From: Coniella vitis
Taxonomy: Eukaryota; Ascomycota; Sordariomycetes; Diaporthales; Schizoparmaceae
Assembly (NCBI GenBank): GCA_011317545.1
Contig: WUJK01000003.1
Location: forward strand, 806,001-870,000
DNA: 64,000 nt
Direction of reading: 5' to 3'
The number at the start of each line of letters is the position of its first letter. Position 1 is the first letter of the stretch. Positions 12,301-23,911 of the stretch are shown here, one piece after another. Below the pieces are notes generated by a model that worked only from the letters and a program-made list of their open reading frames with translations, was not told where the DNA came from and searched no databases. The position numbers and the translations under genes were made by a program.

Positions 12301-15300
12301 TATTGGTGGATGCACTTTACTTCATTGGAGACATGCTCTTTTGGGCGGCCTGCACAATCGACATATTGCCTCGTTCCATATCAGGACTGACCGAGCACAG
12401 TCGCACAACTCCGTTTGTTCCATTCGTAGCATTGCCTGCCGAGAGAGCACATAGGAGAGAAAGTAGTTCCGCACACAATATACCCGGCTGCGAGAAAGAC
12501 AATGCTTGTCGTGACACTGCTGCTATGTTGGAGAATCATATCCAAAAAGCAAGTCAACGCTGTTGGCAAATCGTTGGTTGGTGCACAAGTGAGCTGTCAC
12601 AAAAAACTGTCCAACTCAGCAGTAGGTGCATTTCCGGATATTGGGGGTGATGCTTCCGGACCAAACAACAAGAGGTGCGTCCGAGCTGCCTGGCCAGCTG
12701 CTTACAAGCTTTGTTGGCATTGTGTAATTGTTCAAGCAGAGGAATGCTAGTACACAGCGTTCTAGGGTCTGGGGCTCTCGAGACGGCACAGCTGCGGGCC
12801 GTGCCATGCCAGTCGCCGGCCGCCTGTTGTACATAGTAAGTACATAGTAATGGCAACGGCACGCCACTGCAATCAACCATTGCTGGTACGTAGTGGTTCC
12901 ATGTGCATCGTTTCCGCCAAAGCATACATAGTATTGCATGCTCTCTCCAACCGCTGTCAAGCCCCGGGTGCCATGCCGCTCTCGTGAGACGGGGGTTCGC
13001 GGAGAGACTAGGAGAAACTACAAAATTGCCGTTTTGTTGGGCCCAACTGGCTATCGACCACAGTCTTCAATCCCAACTTGGCTGTGGCATGTTGAAGCGT
13101 GGCTCTACAGAGCGCATAACCGTGGTGACTGGGCTACCCAGGGTAAATAGCAGGAGAGCGCACTGTCGCTGCTGCTTTAGCTCACCAATTTCAGACTGCG
13201 CTGTGGCTTGCCGTCGTGCAACATAGGGAGTCGATCGAGCCGTTATGTCGGCGCAGGGCCATCGTTATTTTGATTATTCCGTCCAACAGGAAAGCCTCGA
13301 GGTCTGCCGGTATCGACGTGCTGCTAGTGGCTTGGTCCTAGTACTATTTGGGCAGCAAGGCAGTCCTCCAAGCCTGCTTATCCGATTGTACCTGCAGGTT
13401 GCAGATTCCTACTGCAACCATCTCCTGCATTGTGCTTCTGGTGTGAGTGGCGGTAGCGGCGGCAGCAGCGACAGCAGCGACAGCAGCGACAGCAGGAGGG
13501 GGAGAAGGAGGAGGAGGAGGAGGAGATGGAGGCAGTAAGAGGAAAAGAATGAGGTGCCTTTTCCGGTTGTTTTTCGAGACTAACGACTTAGTCAGGAAGG
13601 TTGTCGTGATTGTGGGGGCAGCTGGATCTGCTGAAGAAGCCGCCGCACAAGCCTCAAAAAGTGAGCTCACCATGAACGAACGGCACGTCCAGGGTCAACT
13701 TGAAAAAGGATCGCCATGGGATCTCCATAATAATTCATGGATCGTGGCTGCAGGAACATGCAACAGTCTGGCTTGGATACCTTGGTCACCCTTTCGTGGT
13801 ATTGTAACAAATCCCCAGTTCCGCGGGTCGGAGCGCTGAGGCAGTCTGGCACATTCCCTATCGAGTCTGGTGACCAAAGAGCCTATACTATGTAGAAGAT
13901 GATAAATAATTAGCTAACCTGTCCCTAGGTGCGCACGGTAAAGAAGATGAATTGTATACAATACACTTGTGGCTCTCCATACGCAGCAGAGGACAGTGCC
14001 ATCCACCAGCAACGCTTGCTTGCTTGGTGGGTGGCCCCTGCCACCTGTCGTTGAGCCCGGGGCAACACTGCACAACCGTTTGGACTTGTTGCGGGCTGAA
14101 CTTGCAGTCCATGAGGCCATCACGCGGCCAGTGAGGGGCAACCTATGGAGGGACTCACTGGATCTCATCACAACCAGGCCCACCGCACTAGTGGAGAACC
14201 ACGCCGCCGCCATATCTGCTAATAAATAACAAATCTTGTCTGATTGTCTGTGTATTTGCTGCCATGGCACGGCCCGTCTCATGATAGTAAGGAAGCAACT
14301 GGATCATGTCCGGTGCTGTGACAGTCTCGTACCTCGTGTGCCACTGCAGTCGAGTTTCTTGACTTTCACGCACAAGCCTGACCCGGGACTCACTTGCCGC
14401 CATCTCAGCTGCGTGTCTTAGGCCCCGGAGGATCTCTGGTCGGCAGAAGGCGCAGGGAGTACATAGTGTTGCAAGCAGCAATCGGGGTGCTTGGCTTGCA
14501 GCCAATGATAGCAAGGAGGTCGTGGGCGGATGGGAAAAGAGGGATAATTAAACCGATTCAGTACCTGCTATAGTAGAAGCCTGCAAGCTAGGTAGGTACA
14601 AGTACTATGATAGGTACCTAGGTAGTCTGAGAATGACAGGAAATTAGGTCACAGACGAACGGGGTTCAGGAGCTGGGCTGGCAACCCTGGACGGTAACCA
14701 GAAGGAAGCGACGATGGCCAACATGAAGAAAGCAATTATGGTTGGCCTCACTTTGAACCACCAGAGTACCTAGGTATGTACTTACATAGTAGAAGCACCT
14801 TGGGACTTGTCAAATTAGCACTTGGGACAGCGCCAACGCCAGCGCCAGTGAGTGCGCGTGGAGGGCTAATAGGGGCCTCCGTTTAGCGTTATCAGGCCTA
14901 TCAAAGCCGTCCATGGGTTGCGCTGGTAGCTGCTGGTAGGGACCACTTGGGGAAAAGGCGCGACAGGGTTCTCTCAGAATCGGGAACAACAGGCACACAA
15001 GGCACAGTACATACTATAGTAGTAGAAGCTACTGGGGGCCAGCAGGTAGTGGATCGCGTGCATATCTGGCAGGCGGAGATCTCGTGTCGGATGGGGGCAG
15101 GATGGAAATTATCCCATCCATTGATTGTGCGACTACTCTGTATCGGTATATATACTGCTCCTGGTATGTACAGTCTGTCTTTGAGATCCACAGAGGTCGC
15201 ACACCCCATCCGAACTGACAGTCTCGCTACAGGCAGTGACAGTATGCAATTCCACATGTACTGCTATGTATGTATGTTTTGTAAGTATCACCTCGTCACT

Positions 15301-16760
15301 AGAAACACATACCACAATACATCGTACACAACAGCAGCACATGGCAGTGGGCCCCGCCCCCGGCCGTAGAGTAATTGCTCTGGGCTCAGGTTCCCACTAA
15401 AAATCGGGACCCGCAACCCAAAAGGAAAGCTTTTCTCGAGAGCAATTTCCACGTGGTGCAACACCGTACTATGGTAAGCAAAAAAGAAAGTTAAATAAAT
15501 AGACCAATAATACATAGGCCGTCGACAGCGAGGGAGTGATGTGGTCAGCAGAATCCAAACGCATGCGCTGTCCGGGATCACTCGTCAGGAGGATGCCGGC
15601 TGGCCTATGGTTACAGTACCTGACCATCTAAAAGCACCGCTGACGTTGAGGGCCGGTCAGTAATTTGTACCTGGACCGCGGTTTCTAGGGTAATGGTACA
15701 CCACGGCCAGCGCTAGGTACAAGCCATACATAGTAGTGCACGGGGCCTAAGTTCCGTACTATGTACCTGAACCAGGTAGCACCTGCTGTGGGCTGGCAGG
15801 CTAGCAGCTGCTTCCAGGTACAACTGCTACCCCAGAAAGAAAACCCTGCCGTCTCCATCTCCCGTGCAATCTTTCGTCTGCATTCCCGCTCTTCGACCTT
15901 CCCCAATCCCAATCCCCCATCTGTGCTCGTCCACCCGTTGCGACTTGTCTGTCTGTGTACCATTGCACCACAGCGGCATCTGCCAACGGAGTTATATCCT
16001 TTTGCATTGCTCTTTCTTTACCTGCTCCTTTTAATTCTGTAAATCGTGTTTTGCCCTGTCCTTGCGCTCTCAGCCTTGCTCCCTGCCCTGCCATGCCCTC
16101 TTCGCGCATTGGTTGACGGCCCATCACCAATCAGCACCTTGGTTGCCCTCGAGCTTCGGACGAAGCCTCCCATCCACACGCTTCCTCAATACTGCGTCCT
16201 CACTCGTTGCCTGCAGGGTCACCCAAGCCCTTCTCGAAACAACCTCCTGTCCTGTCGCTGTGCCCCTTGCGTCTTTTGTGCTTGGGTGCCACTTTAATCA
16301 ACGAGCATACCAAGCGACAACGACCACGACCACGACCACCACGACGACAACGATTAAAACGAAGGCTTCAAATTCACATTCACGGCAGCTCGTCCGCTAA
16401 TTTACTACTAATCGTCGCTTTGCCGATTGCGGACACAACGTCCGAAGGTTTATTTTCCCAGACCTACGCGCTCGACCGCTTTCTCTATCTCGCCTCGGGG
16501 GGCCAGCACTATCTTCCACTCGCTTCTGTCCGGCCTGGTGCTGCTGATGCAAGTGACTTGCGCTGGATTGGCTCTGGATTCACATTCGGGGCCATCTCCA
16601 GGACGGCTTGAGCTTCCCATCATCACCGCCGACCCGTGGCAGATTTATTACAACATTACTAGGGCCCTCGTCTGCTCTGGCTCCGGCTGATCCTCGTTGG
16701 TTCTGGCGTAGACCATCCCCTCGCCCCATTTGGCTGCCACCCTGTGTTGCATAGCGGACC

Positions 16761-19700
16761 ATGTCGCAGCTTGCGCACCAGAATCGGGAGCACCCTTCAA
16801 ATCTCCACTACGCCCAGCCTGCAAGTCCTGTCGGCAATGGACGTGCTCAGTCGATGCCCCAATCCCCGCCGCCCCACCCTGCGCTGTCTCCATCTCGTCT
16901 AGGACAATCAGACAACCGCAGCCAGCACCACCACCGCCCAAATGCCGCGCCCTACACCCCCAAATCGCCCACTAATTTCGACCATCAGTATAATGGCCCA
17001 ACCCAGGACAGTCCAACCATAGGCCGGCCCAGCATAGTTGGTTCCAACACTCGTCCTTACTACAACCCTTCCCATTCAGCGCATATTCCCAGCCCCATTG
17101 CCATCCTGCCTCTTGGGTCGCCTAATTCTGCATACGGCCTCTCGCCCAACAGCCCTCTTTCAAGTGCTGGTGCCAGGTAAGACGCTTCTACTTCCTTGTC
17201 TTTTGCCTTTGCCTGTGCCATTCCATTCGCAAACAGCCACCACATTATATTGGGGTGCCCACGTACCCTCAAGATCAAGAGAGCGTCTTTGGCCCGCCGA
17301 GGATTGGCACCGCTGCCTGTCGAAAGTGCTGCAATTGTATGAGGCGGACCATCCCCCCCCCCCACAACAATCTCCTTGCTCTTGCAGAGCTCGACGGCTG
17401 TGGTGGTCTCGTCTTCATTTCCGTGCCGTTCGGTTGCGAGCGGTTTCAACACTGCCCTGTTGTGCACTGCTTTTTTTTTTTTTCTTTCGGGCCAACATCA
17501 TACATAATACCATGTGCTGTACTACAGCGCCCAGAACGAACCTGTCTGCTGTCTATATTCCGTGCTGATCCACACCTCTGTTGTTCCAGATTCCAGAAAC
17601 CTGCGCCTAGCCCGCTTCATAATACTACGGCAATTTCTCCCCCTACTAGCGCTAGTCCCATCAAGTCAGCATTTAGCCATTCGGGCACGCCCGTACCATT
17701 TTCACCTTTACAAGCCTCAAATACTATAATTCCAGCCTCCTCGGCACCGAGCCCGCGTTGCTTGCAACAAGACGCACAAGACGACTTCGACGGTGAATAT
17801 TCCTACTACAATAGCGATTCTTCTGGGACTGTAACGCCAGAAGATAGAAGAGGATCTCGGTGCGTGGAAACCGGCAAGAGTAGCCATTTTGACCTGCTGT
17901 AACTAAAACACAGACTCCCTCAGGTTCTTTCTGGCTAGGAGATTTATAACTGACTTCATTTGGTAGGCCCCTGAAGCTGCACATTCCTGATGAGAGCAAG
18001 AGCGAGCCCGAATCTGTGAACACGACTGGAGTTCCGGTCAACACTAAGCCCTCGGCCGTACCTGGGTCGTCCAAGATGGAAGCTATCAAAGCGCCTCCCA
18101 GAAATCCATCCATCGACTCGGCCGTATCCACCATCTCCACGACATCCTTGTTACCAAAGAGTCCACAGGACGTTCCCTACAGCCCTGCAGACATTGAGAA
18201 ATTGGTCAAAGCTGCTGGGTCTCCTGAGGCTGTCATCGCGCATCTGCTCAGAGAGAAGAATTCGCTGTCACAACAAAATGCGCAGCTATGGCGACTGGTG
18301 GACAAGCAGAGGGCAATGATCCTGGGCCTCAACAAGGATCTGGAGCGGTCTTTGAAGGAAAAGGAAAAATATCGCAGAAAGTTGAAAGAGTTGATGACGT
18401 CGCAGACAACCCCGCCAGCGTCGTCACCCGGCCTCACCCAAGAATCAGAAGATGGCTCTTCAAGCACAGTACGGTCTGTTGCTGGGCAACAACCTACATT
18501 AGCAATACCTTCTTTTCCCACCAGTTCGCTCGACGCAGCCTCCCCCACCGACCTTTCGATGGCACCATATCCGATTACACCTCCGGCGAATCAGACAAAC
18601 AATGGGCCCCCTTCCGCGATTAGCGAAATTCTGAGCCCCTCTCATCGCATGCCTGAGGCTAGCGAACATGCACTAGATCAGTATAATCACGACGAGGAAG
18701 AGAGAGAGGTCGAGGAAGCCAGAAAGAAGGCAGACTCGGTCAAGGATATGTCGCTAAACCCCTCATTACCGCCAAGGATTAGCTCGCGGCACCCACCAAC
18801 CACTCCTCTTGATACCGCGTTTTCTCAGCCTTTGCCAGCACCAGCAGCCCCTTCTGTCAATCACGCATTGTCAAGTTTCCCACCGCCACCGCTGCCGCCA
18901 CCAAGAAAACCTCCTCCAGCGCCTTTACAGCTAAAGCCTACGATATCTACCCCGGCATCGACCAAAAAAGAGGATGACAGTGACACTGCTGACAATTATG
19001 CATCTGAAGAAGACAATGAGGCCACGAGAACAAAGCGAGGCCGGCGCAGGACAAGACAAGAAGATGACCAGATGCGCGAGATTCTGGCTTTGAAAGAAGC
19101 CGAGGCAAGGAGCCTGTCCAAAAAGAGCAAACACAGTAGCAGTAACAAAGGAACACCGAAAGAATCACCTCCCGAACTGCAAGTTTCGGTTGAGTCTCCA
19201 ATGGCTTCCCCAAAGACTGCCAACCCACCACACACTTCAGAGTCTTTACGGTCATTAGACGGTATGCTCAGTGCTCGCAATCTCGCTGCTGATTCACCAA
19301 TGTTGAGTCCAGGCTTGCCTTCGAGCCCCCGTGCGCCTGCGATGGGCTCAGGACCTAACTCGCCACCGCTCTCGCCGCCGCACACTGGTCTGTCAGCAAA
19401 CCCGTTGTCACCTCATGCACCTCGTCAGCAAATTCCACTGCCCCCGAATACTCCTCTACAAACTCCGCAAGGAGAACTGGTTTTGAAATCTCCCCAACCG
19501 TTGAATATTGTCAAGAATGCCCCAGCTGCCGATAATGCCGATACGCCCACTTCTAGCGGATTGAATGTGACAGAACGCACAAAAATCTACAAGGGCTTCG
19601 TCAGCGAAGAATTTCCAGATCTTCTCATCCCGCCCAATGCATTGATCGCAGTCATGGTCAAAGTCGCGTCTTCGAGAATGAAGCCTTCACGTGCAAGCCT

Positions 19701-21993
19701 GATATCCTTGACGCAGCTAGAGGAGGATCCCGTGTTCACGCTCGCAGTCGTATCTCGGAGAGATGGCGGGGAGTTGTGGCGCGTTGAGAAGGATTCGATG
19801 TCTCTGGCGAAGTTGGACTCCAAGCTGAAGCAGTGTCCTGCCTTTTCTGCCAAGACGCCTGATCGGTCACTCTTCAGTGGCCATGCCCCGGCAAAGCTGG
19901 ATGCACGTCGTCGCGCTCTTGACCAATACCTGGAGGACGTTTTCAGCACTCCTTTCGACACCATCACCGCCCTTGATTTGTGCAGATACCTTTCGACAAA
20001 TGTGCTGCCGCCGAATGCCGATGAGATGGGATCTGCGACAGGTCAGGATGAGGAAGGCGCCCTGAAGGTTGGACCTGGTGGACGACAGTACAAGAGCGGC
20101 TATTTAACCAAGCGAGGCAAGAACTTCGGTGGCTGGAAGGCAAGGTTCTTTGTTGTTGAAGGCCCTTTGCTCAAGTACTATGAAACGCCTGGAGGAGCAC
20201 ACCTTGGAACCATCAAACTGCAAGGAGCCCAAATTGGCAGGCAATCTCATTCTCAGAATGACCCGATTTCGCCAGCCGGCATTAATGAAGACGATGACAA
20301 TCAATACCGTCACGCGTTCTTAATTTTGGAACCAAAAAAGAAGGACCCGTCCTCCATGACGAAACACGTCCTTTGCGCTGAAGGCGACAAAGAACGCGAT
20401 GCATGGGTCAGTGTTCTTTTGCCTTGGACAAACTATCAAGACTCTCCGCCTCGCGAAAAGGAGACCAAGTCGCAGAGTGGACGCGCCACGAATTCTGCGA
20501 GTAGCAAAGGCACCAATGCCAAGAAGAAGCAAGGACGAACTCAACAACAAGTGCAACAACATGTCAAAACAAGCGAAGACATGCTAATTGGAGTGAGTTA
20601 TGACGCTACCAAGCAGGGAGACATACCCTCAACCGAGTACACGGAATCTCCGACAGTCGTCACTGTGCCCTCGCAAGCCCCCTACTCCATCTCGGCACCA
20701 CGGGACCCCTATATGATACCAGATACGATGATGTGGCAAAATAAGATGGGTTTGATGCCTACAGGAATGGACGAAAAGAAGGCTAAGAAGCGAAGCTTCT
20801 TCGGATTTGGCCCAAAGCAAAGGTCGTCGAGCGACGGTACAGACTCATTACACAGCGAACAAGGAGCCGCATTTGCGCCTCCTATCTATACTGGGCCAGT
20901 GCGCCGCGTGTTTGGCGCTCCTCTTGCGGAGGCTGTGAAGTACAATTCTCCACGGGATGTCAGGGTACCGCTACCAGCTGTCATTTATCGCAGCATCCAG
21001 TATCTTGATGCCAAGGGCGCAATCACCGAAGAAGGCATATTCCGCCTCAGTGGTTCTAACGTGGTCATCAAACAACTCAAGGAGCGCTTCGACACCGAGG
21101 GCGATATCAACCTCCTTGAAGACGAGCAGTACTACGACATCCATGCGGTCGCATCAATGCTTAAAGCATACTTGCGAGAGCTGCCGACCAGTATCTTAAC
21201 CAGAGACCTCCATCTAGAGTTTGTGGCCGTTACCGAGATGAGCACGCAAGCCGAGAAGATTGCGGTACTGCATGAACTTGTGAAGCTGCTGCCCCTGGCC
21301 AACGGCGCACTTCTCAGATACCTTATTGCTTTTCTCGTCAAGATCATCAACAATGCCGACCGAAATAAGATGACGGTCCGCAATGTAGGCATTGTCTTTT
21401 CGCCCACGCTGACCATACCCGCCCCGGTATTTGCCCTATTGCTTCAAAACTACGAAGCCATCTTTGGAATCCCTCCAGAAGAATACGAGCTGCCACCGCG
21501 GGCTTCGATGGAAGAGCACGCCGAGACAGGCTCGATCGAGGTGCCCCTAAGGCCTGCCACGTCAGGTGGACTGCGTGAGTCGCCGCATCGGCATCGTCTA
21601 ACAGAGGCACTGGCAGACCAGCGCAGGGGTAACACGCCGCCACCTAATGGCGCGCCGCATTCACAACTTGGCGGTGTCTCTCAGATGCGATCGACTCCCA
21701 CTCCACCTCCCCTCCAGAGATATGAGCCCAATCCTTATGCCCAGCAGCAAGGCAACCCGGCTGTATCGATGCGGCCAGGTTACGAGAGCATGTCGGTGGT
21801 CTCGGGTCCCGACCCCAGCCAATATTATCTTGCCCAACAACGGCAAGGTAGCGAACGCGCCGTAAGCTACGAGCAGATTCCGAGCTCGAAGGCTAGCAGA
21901 CGAGAGAGTTCAATGTTTATTGGTCTGCCACCGAGGGGTCTCACACCTCAGGGATCCTCTTCTCGCCTGCGTGAGGAGACTCGCTTCCCTTAA
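16761..21993 (+). CDS. Rho GTPase-activating protein with PX and PH domains (Bem3-type)
   Basis: Predicted GAP for Rho-family GTPases, probably Cdc42, acting at phosphoinositide-containing membranes during polarised growth. Exons are 16761-17176, 17590-17859 and 17967-21993, giving 1570 aa. In order: a low-complexity Pro/Ser N terminus; a coiled coil (about 301-370, containing REKNSLSQQNAQLWRLVDKQ); a long Ser/Pro-rich linker; a PX domain (about 763-905); a PH domain (about 934-1050, starting KSGYLTKRGKNFGGWKARFF); and a RhoGAP domain (about 1210-1397). The GAP arginine finger is in GIFRLSGS, Arg near 1255, with the conserved Lys/Asn further on (KMTVRNVGIVFSPTL). The PX-PH-RhoGAP order matches yeast Bem3 and its filamentous-fungal relatives. 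Joins are in phase (AG|A and CG|G). Intron 1, at 413 nt, is unusually long and could hide a small exon or alternative first exon, so the N-terminal 230 residues are less certain than the rest. Confidence 0.92.
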
Positions 21994-22872
21994 TTGCGGC
22001 ATTGAAGCAAGTTTTAATGAGGTTATCATATATTTAATATTTGTCTGAGCGTTATCACATCGTCGAGCGTCGTTCATCATCATATCACATTCGCCATCTA
22101 TGCAGAATTAGGTTCCACTTACTATTTAACGAATGTACCGCACTCATATATCACGAACGAAAGTCTTTTCCTCTGTTCTTGCGTCGATGCTCATCCGCCT
22201 TGGGCTACACAACTGGGAGCTTGGTCCCAAGAAGTACCTTATCATCGAGATGTACACATTCAGGCAACTGCCGACACCTGTAATTAATCTCATCCATCAT
22301 TGTTACATACTTGCTTGAAATGCTTAGATTCATTCAACAATACCATAGTTGTCATGGGGTGGTCTCGTAACCACGATACCATGGGGTCATTCGATAGAAA
22401 ATAAAACTACCCCTGGGTAAACCAGGGCTGATTTCTTGGGTAACATGGTCATTGGTGAGTGGAGCGGGATTTTTGCTCGGGTTGCCTTGGTGATCGTTGG
22501 CAACCGTTCATCGTGTTGAAATTGATGAATTGCGAAATATGATTGCATCATTCTAGATTCCAATTGGTTTACCATCTTGAAGCTACACAAAACAAAGAAG
22601 AAGAAAAAATCTCAAGACCAGAACACGCGCGCTTTAGAGGCACTGTAGATACTGAGAAGTGGATGCATGAACCGCATCCTGCATAAAATCAAAAACATAA
22701 ACAAGATCCCCAGCCGTAACATGTTGCCAGCTCTTTTTCATTTGAAAAAGGGGATTCTGAAAAAGCTAGGAAGACGGATGTCATGCAAAATTCAGACAAG
22801 GCATTCTCAAAGTGTGCTTCTCCCCCCCCCCCCCCCTCAAACAATGAACTCGAAAGAAACAGGAAAAAAAGA
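21994..22872. other. Convergent spacer, no gene seen
   Basis: The spacer between the 3' ends of the RhoGAP gene and the proline-rich gene holds no recognisable coding sequence. It contains an interrupted C run around 22824-22838 and presumably both 3' untranslated regions. Confidence 0.6.
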
Positions 22873-23664
22873 TCATCGGTAATAGTACCCACGCGGCGAC
22901 CTCCTCCGATCCTCAATGGCAATGGTGATCCTCTCCCTGTCCCCCTCATCATACGACGATCGCGGAGGGGGGCTCGGCGGCGCAGATGGCGGGAGAGCCT
23001 TGCGGCGTGGAGGAGGTGAAGGAGGCTCGACGTAGCGGTACTCGTAGTTGCGTGGTTGGTAGACGGGCACGGGAATGTAGCGGTCGCGTTCGATGATGAC
23101 TTCGCGCTGCTGTTGCTGGTAGTGGCTTCTTCTGGCTGTGGCGGTGGAAGAGGAAGAGCGCGAGGATGAGGACGCTGCGCTGCTGCTTCGTTTGGAAGAT
23201 TTGGATTTGGAGGATTTGTGCGACGAGGTTGTGGACGAGGCTACCGAAGGGTCGACGTCGACTGTTATGACGTCACGGGTTGGCGGAGCGGGCTCGACAA
23301 TCGGTGGTGGCGGTGGAGGAGGAGGAGGAGGCGGCGGTGGTGGGAGGAAGACGGTTGGCGGAGCGGGTGGAAGTGGCTCAACAAGAACGGGTGCGGGCTC
23401 GGGCTCCAACATAATTGGTGGTGGAGGCGGGGTTGGTTGGCGAGGCGGAGGCACGACAGTCGTGATTCTGCGCCTGACGGTGACGCTGCCTGGAATGGGC
23501 GGCTCGAGATAGAGGACCTTTTTGGTGGCGTGGTGGTGCTCGCGGAAAGGCACTGGCAAGAGAGTTAGTATAAGTTGGTAGTGGTTTGCATACTCGGGGC
23601 GGTGGTGTTTGTTGAAGGAGAGGGTGATGCGAGTACCATAGTCAATAGGCGCGTAGAAGTACAT
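22873..23664 (-). CDS. Proline/serine-rich protein of unknown function
   Basis: I do not recognise the family. Preferred model: exon 1 23664-23637, intron 23636-23553 (84 nt, donor GTACTC, branch-like ACTAAC, acceptor GCCAG) and exon 2 23552-22873, giving 235 aa starting MYFYAPIDYVPFREHHHATK. The intron has no in-frame stop, so the unspliced reading (263 aa) is also open. A shorter 41-nt intron from GTATGC would shift the frame and move the start. The product has a long polyproline stretch (about 14 Pro in a row), a Ser/Lys-rich segment (HKSSKSKSSKRSSSAASSSS), a segment rich in Gln, Tyr and Arg, and a C terminus ending RRRSPRGYYYR. This composition suggests an intrinsically disordered protein with possible SH3-binding or RNA-binding character, but no domain is visible. 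Confidence 0.72.
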   Translation of the reverse strand: MYFYAPIDYGTRITLSFNKHHRPEYANHYQLILTLLPVPFREHHHATKKVLYLEPPIPGSVTVRRRITTVVPPPRQPTPPPPPIMLEPEPAPVLVEPLPPAPPTVFLPPPPPPPPPPPPPPIVEPAPPTRDVITVDVDPSVASSTTSSHKSSKSKSSKRSSSAASSSSRSSSSTATARRSHYQQQQREVIIERDRYIPVPVYQPRNYEYRYVEPPSPPPRRKALPPSAPPSPPPRSSYDEGDRERITIAIEDRRRSPRGYYYR

Positions 23665-23874
23665 GGTTATGGCTGATGGTGGATGTTTGGGCAATACAGT
23701 ATTATCATAAGACAAACAAAAACAAGCAAAAGGGAGGAAATATTCAGATTGGACGGAAAAAGGATGGGCTTGACCCACTAGTTGCAGTTCTTTTTGCTTG
23801 ATCGTCGAGAGGTCGCGCAACAGGGACACACTTCCAAATGGGAATTGGTGAACAGAGCGACAGGCTGCTGATGT

Positions 23875-23911
<37 letters not shown>

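Larger units (their letters stand above)
8060..16760. other. Large gene-poor region upstream of the RhoGAP gene
   Basis: In 8.7 kb I recognise no protein domain, no open frame with coding character and no RNA gene. The stretch contains a 42-base T run (8824-8865), an A-rich tract (9341-9385), a GT-rich tract near 11870-11900, GGCAGC/GACAGC repeats (about 13450-13530) and at least ten copies of the TACATAGTA/TACCTAGGTA words (12830-15765). From about 15830 the sequence is pyrimidine-rich and probably forms the promoter and leader of the RhoGAP gene. Short-exon genes or non-coding transcripts cannot be excluded. Confidence 0.55.
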
